Part shown: positions 34,081 through 46,000 of the stretch, one piece after another
How the letters are laid out: each line of letters opens with the position of its first letter
Numbering within the stretch: the first letter of the stretch is position 1
Source of the DNA: Sclerotinia nivalis
Taxonomy: Eukaryota; Ascomycota; Leotiomycetes; Helotiales; Sclerotiniaceae
Reading direction: 5' to 3'
NCBI GenBank assembly: GCA_029531795.1
Contig: JAPEIS010000013.1
Span: forward strand, 1,488,001-1,552,000
DNA: 64,000 nucleotides
Made by a program: the position numbers and the translations under genes
Notes under the pieces: model-generated
Database searches by the model: none
The model's input: the letters and a program-made list of their open reading frames with translations, nothing else
What the model was told of the DNA's origin: nothing

Positions 34081-34524
34081 GTTTGTGGATAGTGTAGAGT
34101 GAATGAAGAGTGCACAGTAAGGAGGATTTTCGCTTTTCCAGCCCGGGACACTTTCAGAAGCACTTGAAAATTTATAGGTAGGTTAATCTATAGCAAACAT
34201 AATGAGCTAATACCCCACCGCAACAACGACGAGAAATCGCGGGAAGTTTTGCCACCCAAGATGATTTGCTTGTGACGGCAGCGGCCGGAAGGCGCGAGCC
34301 GGACTGAGGGGTAAATGAACGCAATGCATGCAGCAAGGTAGTTAACGCATCAAAAATAATATAGGATGCCGATCCCGGATCATGTACTTTTCATCATCCG
34401 CTTGAATCAATACAAGAAGTCTACTCGTTTAAATCGGCGGGATCCATACTAAATTTTGAATTTGTCTTTGTTATTCATCTGTAAAATTCCACATGCACCT
34501 TCTTGACTCTAACAAGAAACAGCA
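34081..34524. promoter_or_regulatory. Bidirectional promoter between paralogues B and C
   Basis: 444 bp between the divergent start codons of B (34080, minus) and C (34525, plus). A GC-rich patch lies at about 34268-34310. Shared expression is plausible from the spacing; no binding site was identified. Confidence 0.45.
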
Positions 34525-36210
34525 ATGAATACTGCGCCCCCAGCCTACACAGTGAAAATCTCGCCATCATCCTGGGAGGAGATCAACCAAAAACTTGAGG
34601 ATTTAATCGGTAACAATCGAACTCTCGATGCGGTCATCAATGCAGCTGAACAGCTTTCGGCCACTGAAATTGAAATTCTCGTGGATGGAGCCGAAGACCA
34701 TTGGCCACTGGAAACGGAAGAGCAGATAAAAGAGTACAGTATAGGTACAGGGAAAACTTTGTCATCTGAAGAAGGGAAGGCTCGACTAGCGGAGGAAGGA
34801 AACCAAGCCACTCAAGTAGCAAGAGAGATTGAGCGAGCATTCATTACATTGCATTTAAGAGTGGCCGAAATTGACAACATTCACCGAACGAGGTTTACAC
34901 CTGACCTTTTGCGGTTACAGCAGGTCTTTCCCCTGTTCTAAATTGAACTCATCCCATTCTTGCTTTGTTTGTGTCATTTGGCTGACAAGAAACGTACTTA
35001 GCAATACCATGAGAACCTTAGAGAAAGTCGAAACCTTGCAGTCGATATTAGCATCCTTGCAAGAAGTAAGTTGAATAATCTAAATCTAAAAAGGTTTATC
35101 GTCTCGCTAATAGTCTGCGTGGACTTTGACGATATGACTATAAAGATGTGCGGTGATGACACTATTTCCATCAATACAAGGAAAACCACGATCGGATTAT
35201 TCATATCGGTAGGAATAAGATGTCTCCCATGTGGGTTAATTGCCTTGCTGATTTCTAATCCGAGTACAGAACGTTTCACGGTTCGAAGAAAGTGCACATG
35301 GCATTCGAAATCGATACAAGAACCTGAGCCATGATTTCAGTTCCCTTGTCACTAGCTTCTCTGATTGGGCCAAAGATAAAGAAGGTAGATTGACAGAGCA
35401 GATTGAAATCCTGCAGCAAGAATTGGAAGCTCTTGAGAAACAGTTGGCCATGATACAGGAAAAACTAGAAATGTACTGGTCAAGACTAAGTGATGGTATC
35501 CAGATGGCTGCTAATATCGCAATGTCTGCTCCTAAAGGGGCTCTTTTCGCACTGGTAGGGAGACATTTATTCCTTTAATTTGTTTTGTATAAATTGAGCT
35601 TCACGGCTGATATGCACGGCACGCATAGATTGGCGGTCTCATCTTTGCAACGGCGACACTTTCCAGTATCGCTGCCCTCTATGTTTTGGAGATGAGTGAG
35701 TTTTATTTTTGCCTCCCAATTTTACCATGGTTAAATTTGAACTGCTGAATGACAATTCGCTTGATGATCCAGGAGTCGAACTGCAAATTCATCAAAAAAC
35801 ACGACAGAAGAACGACTTAAAGTTTCAGTTGGAGACCATCCGCCGCGCCCGTTCTGAACTCAAGGATGTTTCACTGGTTAGATTCGGAACTGTTATCCAG
35901 GGTCTGTCTAGCAGTTGGGATGATTTGATGAAGGATGCAAAGATTATCCAAGAATGGCTGGAAAAGGGTGCTGATGCCTCGGTAAGAGGAGATGGTTTCC
36001 TTTCCAGAATATCAACATGACTGACAGTTGCATTGCGTTCTAGAAACGTCCCGAATATATGCAAATGAATTTGAACCAGAGAGTTTCTAAATGTAAGTTT
36101 AGTAAAACCACGGCTTTCATCTCCGTATTTGGTAAATGTATGCATGCTAATATTTCTCAGTTTCGGCCTTGGCTGTTTATTTGGAGAATTATGCTAGGGC
36201 GATAGTGTGA
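34525..36210 (+). CDS. Paralogue C: intact helical coiled-coil/hairpin membrane protein
   Basis: Eight exons: 34525-34923, 35002-35065, 35114-35208, 35270-35554, 35629-35695, 35773-35981, 36044-36092 and 36161-36210, giving about 405 residues. The first donor is the weaker GTCTTT; the others are consensus and all phases agree. In order: a helical N-terminal domain (1-185), a long coiled coil (about 205-255, heptad-rich around EQIEILQQELEALEKQL), a hydrophobic pair split across exons 4 and 5 (about 262-303), a second long helix (about 310-370) and a short C-terminal helix. There is no signal peptide. The architecture recalls alpha-helical pore-forming proteins of the XaxA type, which is an inference, as no catalytic motif exists. 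It is the only undamaged full-length member of the local family and stands head-to-head with paralogue B. Confidence 0.65.
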
Positions 36211-36932
36211 AGGCTTCCACCTTAGTGAGTAGAGCCGGACTATTAAGCTAATAAGCTTTACCCCATTAGGTGGACTTTCAGTCTGCGAAATATGTATGAG
36301 GTACAGAAAATAGGTTAAAAGTAATATTGATTAATGCTACCACTAAGCCACCATGCCCTAGTAGGCATCAGATCCGATCCTAGTCATATATTTATACCCT
36401 TGGGTACATCGGATAAATAACAATGGGACTGTTTTCGATGAAACGACAGAGACTTGGACGTTGTATTTTATATCATGCCGCAAACTTTTACGAGTCCAGG
36501 TAATCTTCCCATTTTTTTTGGTAATTTTTCAGTCACTTGATCGAGATACAACTTCCTCTTTCTGTTTTATCTGGAGTCCGACCTGCGACTAGCAATCTTT
36601 TCGGAGGACTTCAGGGAGGAACGAACGAAAATTCTAGCAGACCCACTTCTCTCCCTTTCCCTTTGCATTGCGTGTTAGGTGGACCATCAACGCAGGAATT
36701 ATCACGTTACGTTCCCTGCTTTCCAGGCCTCTAAAAATTATTACGGGAATGTGCTTTAATCAGGCACAATACCAATACCGTCATATTAAGTAATGAAGAT
36801 CACAGTTTGTCGCGGTTGATTACACCGTATATGACTTTGGCATCATGTTTAATAGGTTTTCATGTATCAATCTCCATTAAAAGGCTTTTGTGCTGAAGAA
36901 TAAAGGTGATTATATTATACAGACGTTGGGCG
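36211..36932. other. Intergenic, nothing recognised
   Basis: 3' flanks of paralogue C and of the salicylate-hydroxylase-like gene. A chance ORF (36537-36734) has no support. Confidence 0.45.
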
Positions 36933-38995
36933 TTATAATCTAGCATGAGATCCATCTTGACCATCCTCACCAGGCGTACCCGTGCAAGCCTCATCTTGAG
37001 ACTGTTCTGAGAAAGGAATCCAATGTTTTTCAACCTACAGTGAAGCACATTACTAATCTGATCACACAAGTGCCCCGCCCTCAAAAATAAAAATAAGAAT
37101 AGAAATAAGGGTAAACATCTATAAGAACTCACCTCATCTGCAACCCTATACCCCAACAACCACGGCGCAAAACCTTTATCTCTCCACGCCAACGCTTCTC
37201 CTTCTTCTTCTTCCCTCATCTTCCGATCTCGCTCAATTTGCTCAGCGCCGTCGTGGAGATGATAGAGATATTGTTGGGTATTGCCTCGCTCGACGACAGC
37301 CTGAGTACGGGGTGCGCGGACGGCTCGATAGATGGGGAGGATGTGGCGAAGAAAGGAAGATTTTTGGTTGGGAGTGGGAGAAGAGGAGGCGGGAGAGGGA
37401 GAGGGATTGGGGTAGTGGGAGAGGAGCTCGCCGAGAACGGCGGCGTCTTCGAGTGACATTCCTGCACTTCAGGAGAAGTTAGATTTTGGATAGAATTGGC
37501 AAATTGTCTAACATGCTACTAATTCTATAATTGAATGATTGAAATGAGAAATATGTTCGTAGAAATGTCAGGGTAAAGATCAAAAGAGTATCTTATGTGA
37601 GACTTCTCGACACAAAAGGACATTTGGCACATTGACTAGATATGCAATCAACAATTGCCAAAATACCATGATAATACTAGTAATGAGAACGAAGAAAGTA
37701 AACAATACCCAGAAGCAAGATAAGGAAGAGTAGCATGAACAGCATCTCCCAGAAGAGTAAAATGACCAGACGGATGACTCCAATTGTCCAGACCAGGACG
37801 AGTACAAAGACGCCATTTATACACTGATTCACACATGCTAAGTAGTTTTGGTATCCTGAGATAATGGAAAAAAATGTAGTGTCAGCGGCGGTACTACAAG
37901 AGGAGAAAGGGCAACTACCTCGGATCCCAATCTTTAAATAACGCCCGCATTTCTTCCACATTACCTTCTAGAGTAGTAGCACCAGCTGGCATATCATCTG
38001 GAACAAGAAGAACCATATTAAACAGTTCGCCGCCTCTAAGAACGTAGTTTACTAGTAGTTATGTTAATCTCAACACATTTCCAAAAAGCCCGAAGATGGA
38101 GGGGAAGAAGAAACACACCAGCATGCATATCTGGGCCCAACCAATAATTCACCTGCGGATTCCTCACGAAATCTGCCAATTCGTCATCTGCTAACATATC
38201 TTTAGTAGATAACAATAATCTATAAGCCAAGTCTCCTGTCAAATGTGGCGCGTCTTCTCGTCCTAACATGACTTCTCTCAATCTACTAAAGATCCCATCG
38301 GCACCAACTATCAAATCTGCTTTCATATCCTCCTCCTCCTCTTCGTTCTTCACCTTCTCTCGACCATCACCTCTCTCTACCACTACCCTCGCCCCATCCT
38401 CCAGAATCTCCACATCTACCACCCTCATCCCTACTTGAACCTTAGCTCCCAAATCCAATGCCCGTTCATACAACCCCCTATGTAGGTTTGCGCGATGGAA
38501 ATCCCAGTAAACAGTTTCTGGGTACTGTGCCGCGCTCTCCTTAGTATTCATCGTCGATATGATTTCACCTTTCCACGAGAGCATGTTGACGTGTGAAGGA
38601 GAAGTGCTGTGGGGAGAGAGGTAGGGGAGCAGTCCCCAAGTGCGAAGGATGAGGGATGTGGGAGGTAGGATTTGGATTCCGGCTCCTACCTGTAGTGGAT
38701 TAGACGTGTTAGTTGGTTGATAGTCTGACAGAGAGGTAAAGGCTGGTGCAATTGGAGCGTACTTCGCCGATTTCATGTGCGGATTCGAGGACGGTAACTG
38801 AGTGACCGGCGAGAGAAATTGCGATTGCAGCGCCTAGCCCACCGAGACCTGCGCCGACTATTATCACCTTGCTTTCTGTTTAGTATTGTTGTCTGATATT
38901 GAGACAAGAGAAGGAATGTTGAAAATACCTACCTTCAACTCATTTGCTTCATTGCGGCTTATCTTCTCTTTCACTGGGATGGTTGAAGTAGACAT
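36933..38995 (-). CDS. FAD-dependent aromatic monooxygenase, salicylate-hydroxylase-like
   Basis: Exons are 38995-38933, 38867-38763, 38689-38119, 38051-37919, 37855-37709, 37466-37133 and 37034-36933, giving 484 residues. All seven junctions are in phase. The Rossmann FAD motif VIIVGAGLGGLGAAIAISLAG starts at residue 22. A DLIVGADGIFSRLR DG-type motif and LLGDAVHATLPYLASGAGMSLEDAA (GD motif) complete the class A flavin monooxygenase set. The nearest functional group is salicylate 1-monooxygenase and related aromatic-acid hydroxylases. The C-terminus is ARL, which fits a type-1 peroxisomal signal. It is head-to-head with a phenol-hydroxylase-like gene about 660 bp away, suggesting a small aromatic-degradation module. 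The exact substrate is uncertain. Confidence 0.88.
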
Positions 38996-39656
38996 GATGG
39001 TACTTGATATATAGAAATCTAATTACTCCGTGCACGCAACAAAGAGAGAAACAATCAAGTTAGTATATAGTAAATAGCAGGTATACGCCGAATATCGAAG
39101 TTGATAATAACTTCACTAAACGAAAGTCCTCGATCAAGCAACTAGCATGTTCAGGAGTAAACTTCATATCTATTCTAAGGACTTCCTCGACAACATCATC
39201 AAAATATGCACGATAAGGTTATCGATCAAATACGTCTCAGCACAGTCTCACAAGATATCTGTACCCCGCCCGACTTGACATCACATAAAAACGTGCATTA
39301 CACTAATAGTACGTAAATACCCCCTCAAACATGCGGAACTCCAATTAATTGGTCAGAAGACAACGGACGGACATACTGTGTGTTGTCAACACCTAAAATA
39401 CCTAGGTATTGATAGGTAATAATTGACCCCGCATTATCAATCGCGATAGGTTAAGTAACCTTCCTATTTAATAACTTAACAGGAGTTTGTTTCGGATGTA
39501 CTGCATGGAATTGTATTTGGATTTCGCGCCGTCGAATAGCTTTTAGAGCCTAAGCCAGGAGAACAACTTTCTTATTGAAATCTTCCATTGAGTGTAAATC
39601 TCGCATTGTTAAAAATTCTCCCGAACAGGAAATCAATTCAGACGCTACTAGGCACC
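38996..39656. promoter_or_regulatory. Bidirectional promoter of the two aromatic monooxygenases
   Basis: 661 bp between divergent start codons, AT-rich and without coding signal. No defined binding site was recognised. Confidence 0.45.
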
Positions 39657-41704
39657 ATGGATACTGTGAATCAGGTGACCATTGTCGGAGCAGGCCCAGC
39701 AGGTCTCATGTTAGCGTAAGTTAACCCGTCCGTCCCTCGCTACACTAAATTCATTGCATCTACACTGACACAATCAAGCTGTACCCTCTTACGATACGGG
39801 ATTCAGGTCACCATCCTCGATGACAGGCCTTCTTCAACCGCGACAGGTCGAGCAGATGGCTTGCAACCAAAAACCATCGAAACACTCAAACAACTCGGAC
39901 TTGCGGATGCTTTACTCGAGAAAGGTGTTAAGGTGTATGACATTTGCTTCTGGGTTAGTTCTTCGCGATTCAGTTTCTACATATAAAGAAAATTAACTGT
40001 GTACAGAAATCGACAGCAACAGAAGAATTGCATCGTACAGCCAGGGAAATTCATTACCCAACAGATGTAGTAGATCTATTAGATCCGCATCTTTTACTCA
40101 TACATCAAGGGATGATAGAGGATGTTTTCATCCAGGATTTAAAAGCCCGAGGAGTTGAAGTGCAGAGAAATTCTTCTTTTCTGAGATTCGAGAAGCCGAC
40201 ATCTGAAAATGAAGATATACACGTAGAGTACCAAGATCTTCAAAGCGGTAAAACGAAGATTTTGAAAACGAAATACCTTGTAGGTTGCGATGGCGCCCAT
40301 TCGAATGTTAGAAAATGTATAGATGGTGCAGAGATGGAAGGGGACCAAAGTGGAAGTGTGTGGGGTATTTTGGATGCAGTCATTGAAACGAAATTTCCAG
40401 ATTTATGGAGCAAGACTGTGGTTCATTCAGAGAAGGGTGCAATACTTGCCATACCAAGAGAGCGAAATATGACGAGACTCTATATTGAGCTGCAAGACAC
40501 GGCAGAGAAAGACTCCAAAGAAGTTGTTCAAGACTTTGTGATGAAGAGGGCTGAGGATATTTTTAGTCCATATGAGTTGATATGGAAGCGTATCGGTCAG
40601 TGAACTTTTGTGAGTGAGTTGGGAAATTTGCTGATCTTGATAGAATGGTTTGCGGTTTACAGATTTGGTCAAAGATCAGCAAAACGCTTCTCAGATGACA
40701 CACAGCGCGTTTTCATTGTTGGAGATGTGAGTGAACAATGCGATGTCTTTCAATGCCCTCCCAATCTAATAATAGAACAGGCAGCACATACCCATTCCCC
40801 AAAGGCAGCACAAGGTATGAATGTATCGATGCATGACTCCTTCAATCTTTCATGGAAATTGGCCCTTACCATCAAATCCCTTGCGCTCCCGTCTCTTCTG
40901 CAAACATACACAGAAGAACGACAAGCCGTTGCCCTAGACCTCCTCGCGTTCGATTTTGAACATGCCAATGCTTACTCTGCTGGCGATCCTGAAGCGCTTG
41001 CAGAGAACTTTGCACAGAATGTTAGGTTTATATCCGGGCTTGCAGAATATGGTGAGAATATTTTAAATATCGGAGAAGTTGCTGCAAGAAAAAACGACCA
41101 AAGACGTGGAGGTGTATTGAAACCTGGTGCGCTATTGCCACCGGCCAGAGTCACCAGATATATTGATGCAAATCCTGTCGATCTGCAGCTCGATATTCCT
41201 TTGCTTGGGCAATTTCGCATCTTTTTCTTTCTACCAGACGTTCTTCGGTTCTCTGGTTGTCTGGAGTATATTTTTCAGAAGCTGTCTGATCCAACAAGGG
41301 TTCTCGGTCGCATTTCTGCTGCAGCTCATTCGTTCACACCACGTGAGACAGAAATGGATGAATATATTCAGCCAAACCGGTATATAGGTGTAAGCAAGAT
41401 GTTCACATATGCGTTGGTGACAAAGATGAACAAGAAAAAATTCGAGATCGCAAACTTACCAATGAGCTTGCAAAATAGTAGATGGACGATCTACGTGGAT
41501 GATATTTGCAAAGATGAAAAAAGTTGCACAAACAAATGGGTAGGTGATGTCGAAGATGATCAGATGGTTGTTTTGAATGTCAGGCCCGATGGATACGTTG
41601 GCTCACTCAAAATGTTTCATATAATGTCTAATGAAAGTGAAGATGTTGGTGACGAGGTAGTATATTGGTTGCAGGAATATTACGGTGGATTCTTGAAGAA
41701 TTGA
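39657..41704 (+). CDS. Phenol 2-monooxygenase-like flavoprotein
   Basis: Exons are 39657-39715, 39779-39953, 40007-40595, 40644-40726 and 40781-41704, giving 609 residues. The N-terminal FAD motif is [14 protein letters not shown] (about 7-20). The DG motif [15 protein letters not shown] and the split GD motif [19 protein letters not shown] follow, with an intron between GD and AAH. The C-terminal third carries the thioredoxin-like dimerisation domain of phenol hydroxylases (PHOX family), ending [13 protein letters not shown]. Members hydroxylate phenols or related aromatics with NADPH and oxygen. It is transcribed divergently from the salicylate-hydroxylase-like gene; together they could feed a catechol or hydroquinone route, although no ring-cleavage dioxygenase is in the window. 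Confidence 0.9.
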
Positions 41705-43052
41705 TTGGGGGTTACTCATTTCAAGAACCTCTTTCAACATAGCGTATCTAGACAAGAGACCATGGGTCATTATGGAACCTCACGATAGATCAAAAGATTA
41801 TAAAATCCTCCGCTCATTGATTTTGACTGTGGCTTCAATGTTCTTTGATGTTTCTCACAAAAGAGTGAGGTAATCAACGACGCAAGACAACCCACGGCCC
41901 AAACAATAACAAAAGCTATTACTCAAGGATGACAAGAAAATTCGACGCCAAAAATATCAAAACATCTGACTCAACGTAGACACGGATAAGAGTGTAAACA
42001 CTGAGCTGGGAATGGACCATGAAGATGTCCCCCATGTCGGAATATTTCCCGACATTCCCAGCAAGCTTTTGCTTGGAGCCCCAGGTCTTCCAAATGGTTG
42101 CATGTTATAGCGCTTGCCCGTCCCCAGTGATTTACAATCCACTGAGAATGTGAACCCGAAGATGCAAATGGATTCGAGCTGTCAGAGTTGATTCCATTGA
42201 ACGGCCAGAATAGCGCAGTCGCGGCCATGGACAATGCACTCACTGCAGACGACATGTCCAATGTGCTGCACTTATCTCCCATGGAGACACGTCCATCAAG
42301 AGTCTCGCACACTCTAATGTGTATGCCTGACAAGTGATGTAGAGATCCTGGAGTATTGATCTCGGAAGGCGCATTCAGCTTAAAATAATGGCGCATCCTG
42401 AGCAAAAAGCAGCATATTTGAGATGGAATTAAAGGCAGGATAACATTGTAACGATGAAATGGTCGCGAGAAGCGTTGAAGTTGATAACCTGCCTTTCGCC
42501 AGAAGATCAAGCACTATGCTTGATACACAATCCTTCTCTTTTTGTCGCTATTGTGAGCACTCGCACCTTCCTAATTGACGTCTGGCGGCTTTTGTGGACA
42601 ATGTCAACTCTAGATAAATTGCAAAGAAAGTATGACGGGTTGTTTCAAATGATCCCTGGTATATTTTCCACAAAACCTACCCTTGTTTCCTGCGGAGCAC
42701 CACAGAAAGGCTCTATTTTCAAAGAAACCTTCGAGGTTTACGCCAAATCATTGCTGAATCGAGCTATCTTGGCCTGACATGTACGAATGCAAATTGATGA
42801 TAAAAGGCCCATCTGTGAGTGGTTTGTAGGGTTTTTTCTGTGGGGCGCTGCTCACGTGATGGAGTATCGGGACAAGCTCCTTATCACCCCCGCTCTGCCC
42901 AATTCGTCGCCTTGCATACACAACACCATTCCATCTTGGAAACATGATCACAATGCTTGCTTGTGCATTACGCCACTCGAGCAAAATGACTTCTCAGATA
43001 TTCGATCCTCAGCCTTTTGGTTCACAGTCGCACTCGCCATTTTTATTTAGCC
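41705..43052. other. Intergenic, ORFs of doubtful status
   Basis: About 1.35 kb between two plus-strand genes. Overlapping ORFs exist on both strands (minus 42396-41971 from an ATG; plus 42454-42777, 107 codons) but match no family and have no splice support. The right part is the promoter of the xanthine dehydrogenase gene. Confidence 0.4.
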
Positions 43053-46000
43053 ATGGTACAATTAAAACCAGAGATTCAATCATTTTTTCAAGGTTCTACC
43101 TTAGAATTCTTCCTAAATGGGACGAAAGTAAAACTTCATAACCCGAATCCTCAATGGACACTCTTAGACTTCATAAGGTCTCAAGATGATCTCAAGGGCA
43201 CCAAGCTCGGTTGCGGCGAAGGCGGATGCGGGGCCTGTACTGTTGTGCTTCAAACTCTTGATAAATTTGCAGACTTTCGAAAGATAAAGCATATTGCTGT
43301 GAATGCTTGTCTGTTTCCTTTGATAGGAGGTAATTCATCATAGAGACACATTTATTGATCAGAGCTGACGGATTGGCAGTGGTTGGGAAGCATGTCATCA
43401 CCATCGAGGGTCTTGGAAATGCCGAACATCCTCACCCACTACAAGAACGTATAGCAAAGCTTCACGGATCACAGTAAGATACTTTAGCACCACAAGTTAT
43501 TCTGTGAATTTGTCTAATCGCGATCTTCAGATGTGGCTTTTGTACTCCTGGTATTGTCATGTCATTGTATGCCTTGATCAGGAATTCTTACGACCCGATA
43601 TCAAAAGTATTTCAACTATCTGCAAATGATGTGGAATCAGAGGGACATCTAGATGGCAACCTTTGCAGGTGTACCGGCTATAAACCCATTTTGCAAGCCG
43701 CAAAGACATTTATCACTGATGACCTGAATGGAAAATTATCCATTCCTAAATCAGATACTGTCAATGAGCGTGCACCCGAAACAGATCTTCCTAATATTCC
43801 ATTACATTCGGACATTGATTATGTCGAAGCTACAGATAAGAATGCTTCTTGCGGAAGAATTGGAGGATGCTGTAGAGATTCGCCAAGTAATGGTTCATGC
43901 GGATCTCGAACTAACTCTCCGGAACACTCTCCAGAGGAAAGCCTCACTCAACGTTCCGAAAGCTCAATAAGTTCCCCCTGTGATGATACTATGTCTCCAA
44001 AAAGCTTGCTATCACCCGATTCGAAAGACATCCAACATTCGTTTATTCCTTACCGTCCTCAGACCGAACTTATATTTCCACCGGCTCTCCACAATTTCAC
44101 AATAACGCCGATATATTATGGGAATGACACGAATATGTGGCTCTTGCCGACAACACTTGAGCAACTCCTTCTGATTAAACAGATATATCCCACAGCTAAG
44201 CTAGTATGTGGAGCTAGTGAAACTCAAGTTGAGGTCCGATTCAAACACACTTCATTACCTGTCTCAGTTTATGTTTCGGAAATTGAAGAACTTCAAGGTA
44301 TGAATATACCACAAGATGATGAACTTCAATCGTGTAAAGAAATTATCTTTGGAGCAAACACTCCTTTGACTGAGGTGGAAGATGCTTGTCGTAAGATATC
44401 TCAAAGGCTTGGGCAGAGAGGTTTGGTTTTCGAAGCTATGAGGAAACAATTGCGTTACTTCGCAGGAAGGCAAATCCGTAACATTGCTTCTCTTGCCGGA
44501 AACATCATTACAGCTTCCCCAATTTCAGACATCAACCCTGTACTAATGGCAGCAGATGCCGTTTTGACCGTCCAGAGCAAAGCCCAGGGAAGGAAGTACT
44601 TACCCATGTCCGACTTCTTCGTTTCATATCGTACTACAAAGCTTCCAGTTGATGCTATGATAGTAGATGTTCGAGTTCCCTTGCCACCATCGGATGTTCG
44701 AGAGATCATTAAAGCATATAAGCAGGCCAAGAGGAAGGATGATGATATCGCAATTGTGACGTCTGCGTTTCGGGTGCGACTTGATAAAGATGGTATCGTC
44801 TCTCAAGTATCATTGGTATATGGTGGGATGGCGCCAATGACTATCAAAGCACAAAAAACTATGAAGCTCTTGCTAGGTAAAACATGGTATAGTTCAACGA
44901 CTCTCAATGAATCCATCAAAAGTCTAGCCGAAGAGTTTAATCTGAAACACGACGTTCCTGGTGGAATGGCATCATATCGTCAAACATTGGCCATATCTCT
45001 ATTCTTTAGATTCTGGCATGAAGTAGTTTCTGATTTGGGGCTGGGAAAGGTAGACCCTGATCTCATCAACGAAATACATCGAGGTATTTCTTCAGGTACC
45101 AGGGATAACTATAATCCGTACGAACAACGTGTTGTAGGGAAACAAATCCCACATTTATCGGCTCTGAAACAGACGACAGGAGAAGCGGAATACATAGATG
45201 ATATGCCTCGACAACATCGAGAACTATTTGGTGCTATGATTCTATCAAGTCGTGCCCATGCGAAGTTGCTGGATGTAGATTGGACACCTGCGATTGAGTC
45301 AGGACTTGCTTTAGGCTACGTCGACATTAATGATATCCCAATAGATGTAAATCTTTGGGGATCTATTGTGAAGGATGAACCATTCTTTGCAGACGGAAGA
45401 GTGTTTTCTCATGGTCAACCTATTGGTTTGGTATATGCAGAAACTGCTCTACAAGCACAAGCTGCTGCGAGAGCTGTTCGGGTTGAGTATGAAGATCTTC
45501 CGGTTATTTTGACTATCGATGAAGCAATTGAGGCGAACAGTTACTTTCCTTATGGGAACATTTTGAAGAAAGGAGCTGCAATTGAGGACAAAATGGACGA
45601 TGTCTGGGCATCATGCGACAAAATCTTTCAAGGTACTACTAGAATAGGTGGTCAAGAGCACTTTTACTTAGAAACTAATGCCTCGATGGTGATTCCAAAT
45701 AAGGAAGATGGAACATATGAAGTATGGTCATCAACTCAAAACAGGTAAGACAAATCAACTGTTCTCACTAGTCCGAATAATAGCTAAGAAATTCTCGCAG
45801 CATGGAAACCCAAGAATTTGTAGCTCAAGTAACTGGGGTTCCCAGCTCCCGTGTCAATGCCCGGGTAAAACGTATGGGAGGAGCCTTCGGTGGTAAAGAG
45901 TCCCGTAGTGTTCAACTAGCATGTCTTCTTGCCGTTGCAGCTAAGAAAACTAAACGTCCCGTACGATGCATGTTAAACCGAGACGAAGATATGATGACAA

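Noticed and set aside
34998..35334. Unspliced reading through the second intron of paralogue C
   Set aside because: The intron length is a multiple of three so the frame stays open, but the spliced version reproduces the 64-nt exon of A and B and removes non-alignable residues.
41971..42510. Minus-strand ORF of 179 codons between the phenol hydroxylase and xanthine dehydrogenase genes
   Set aside because: The frame opens before any ATG, matches no family and overlaps equally open frames; kept only as an unsupported ORF in the intergenic entry.
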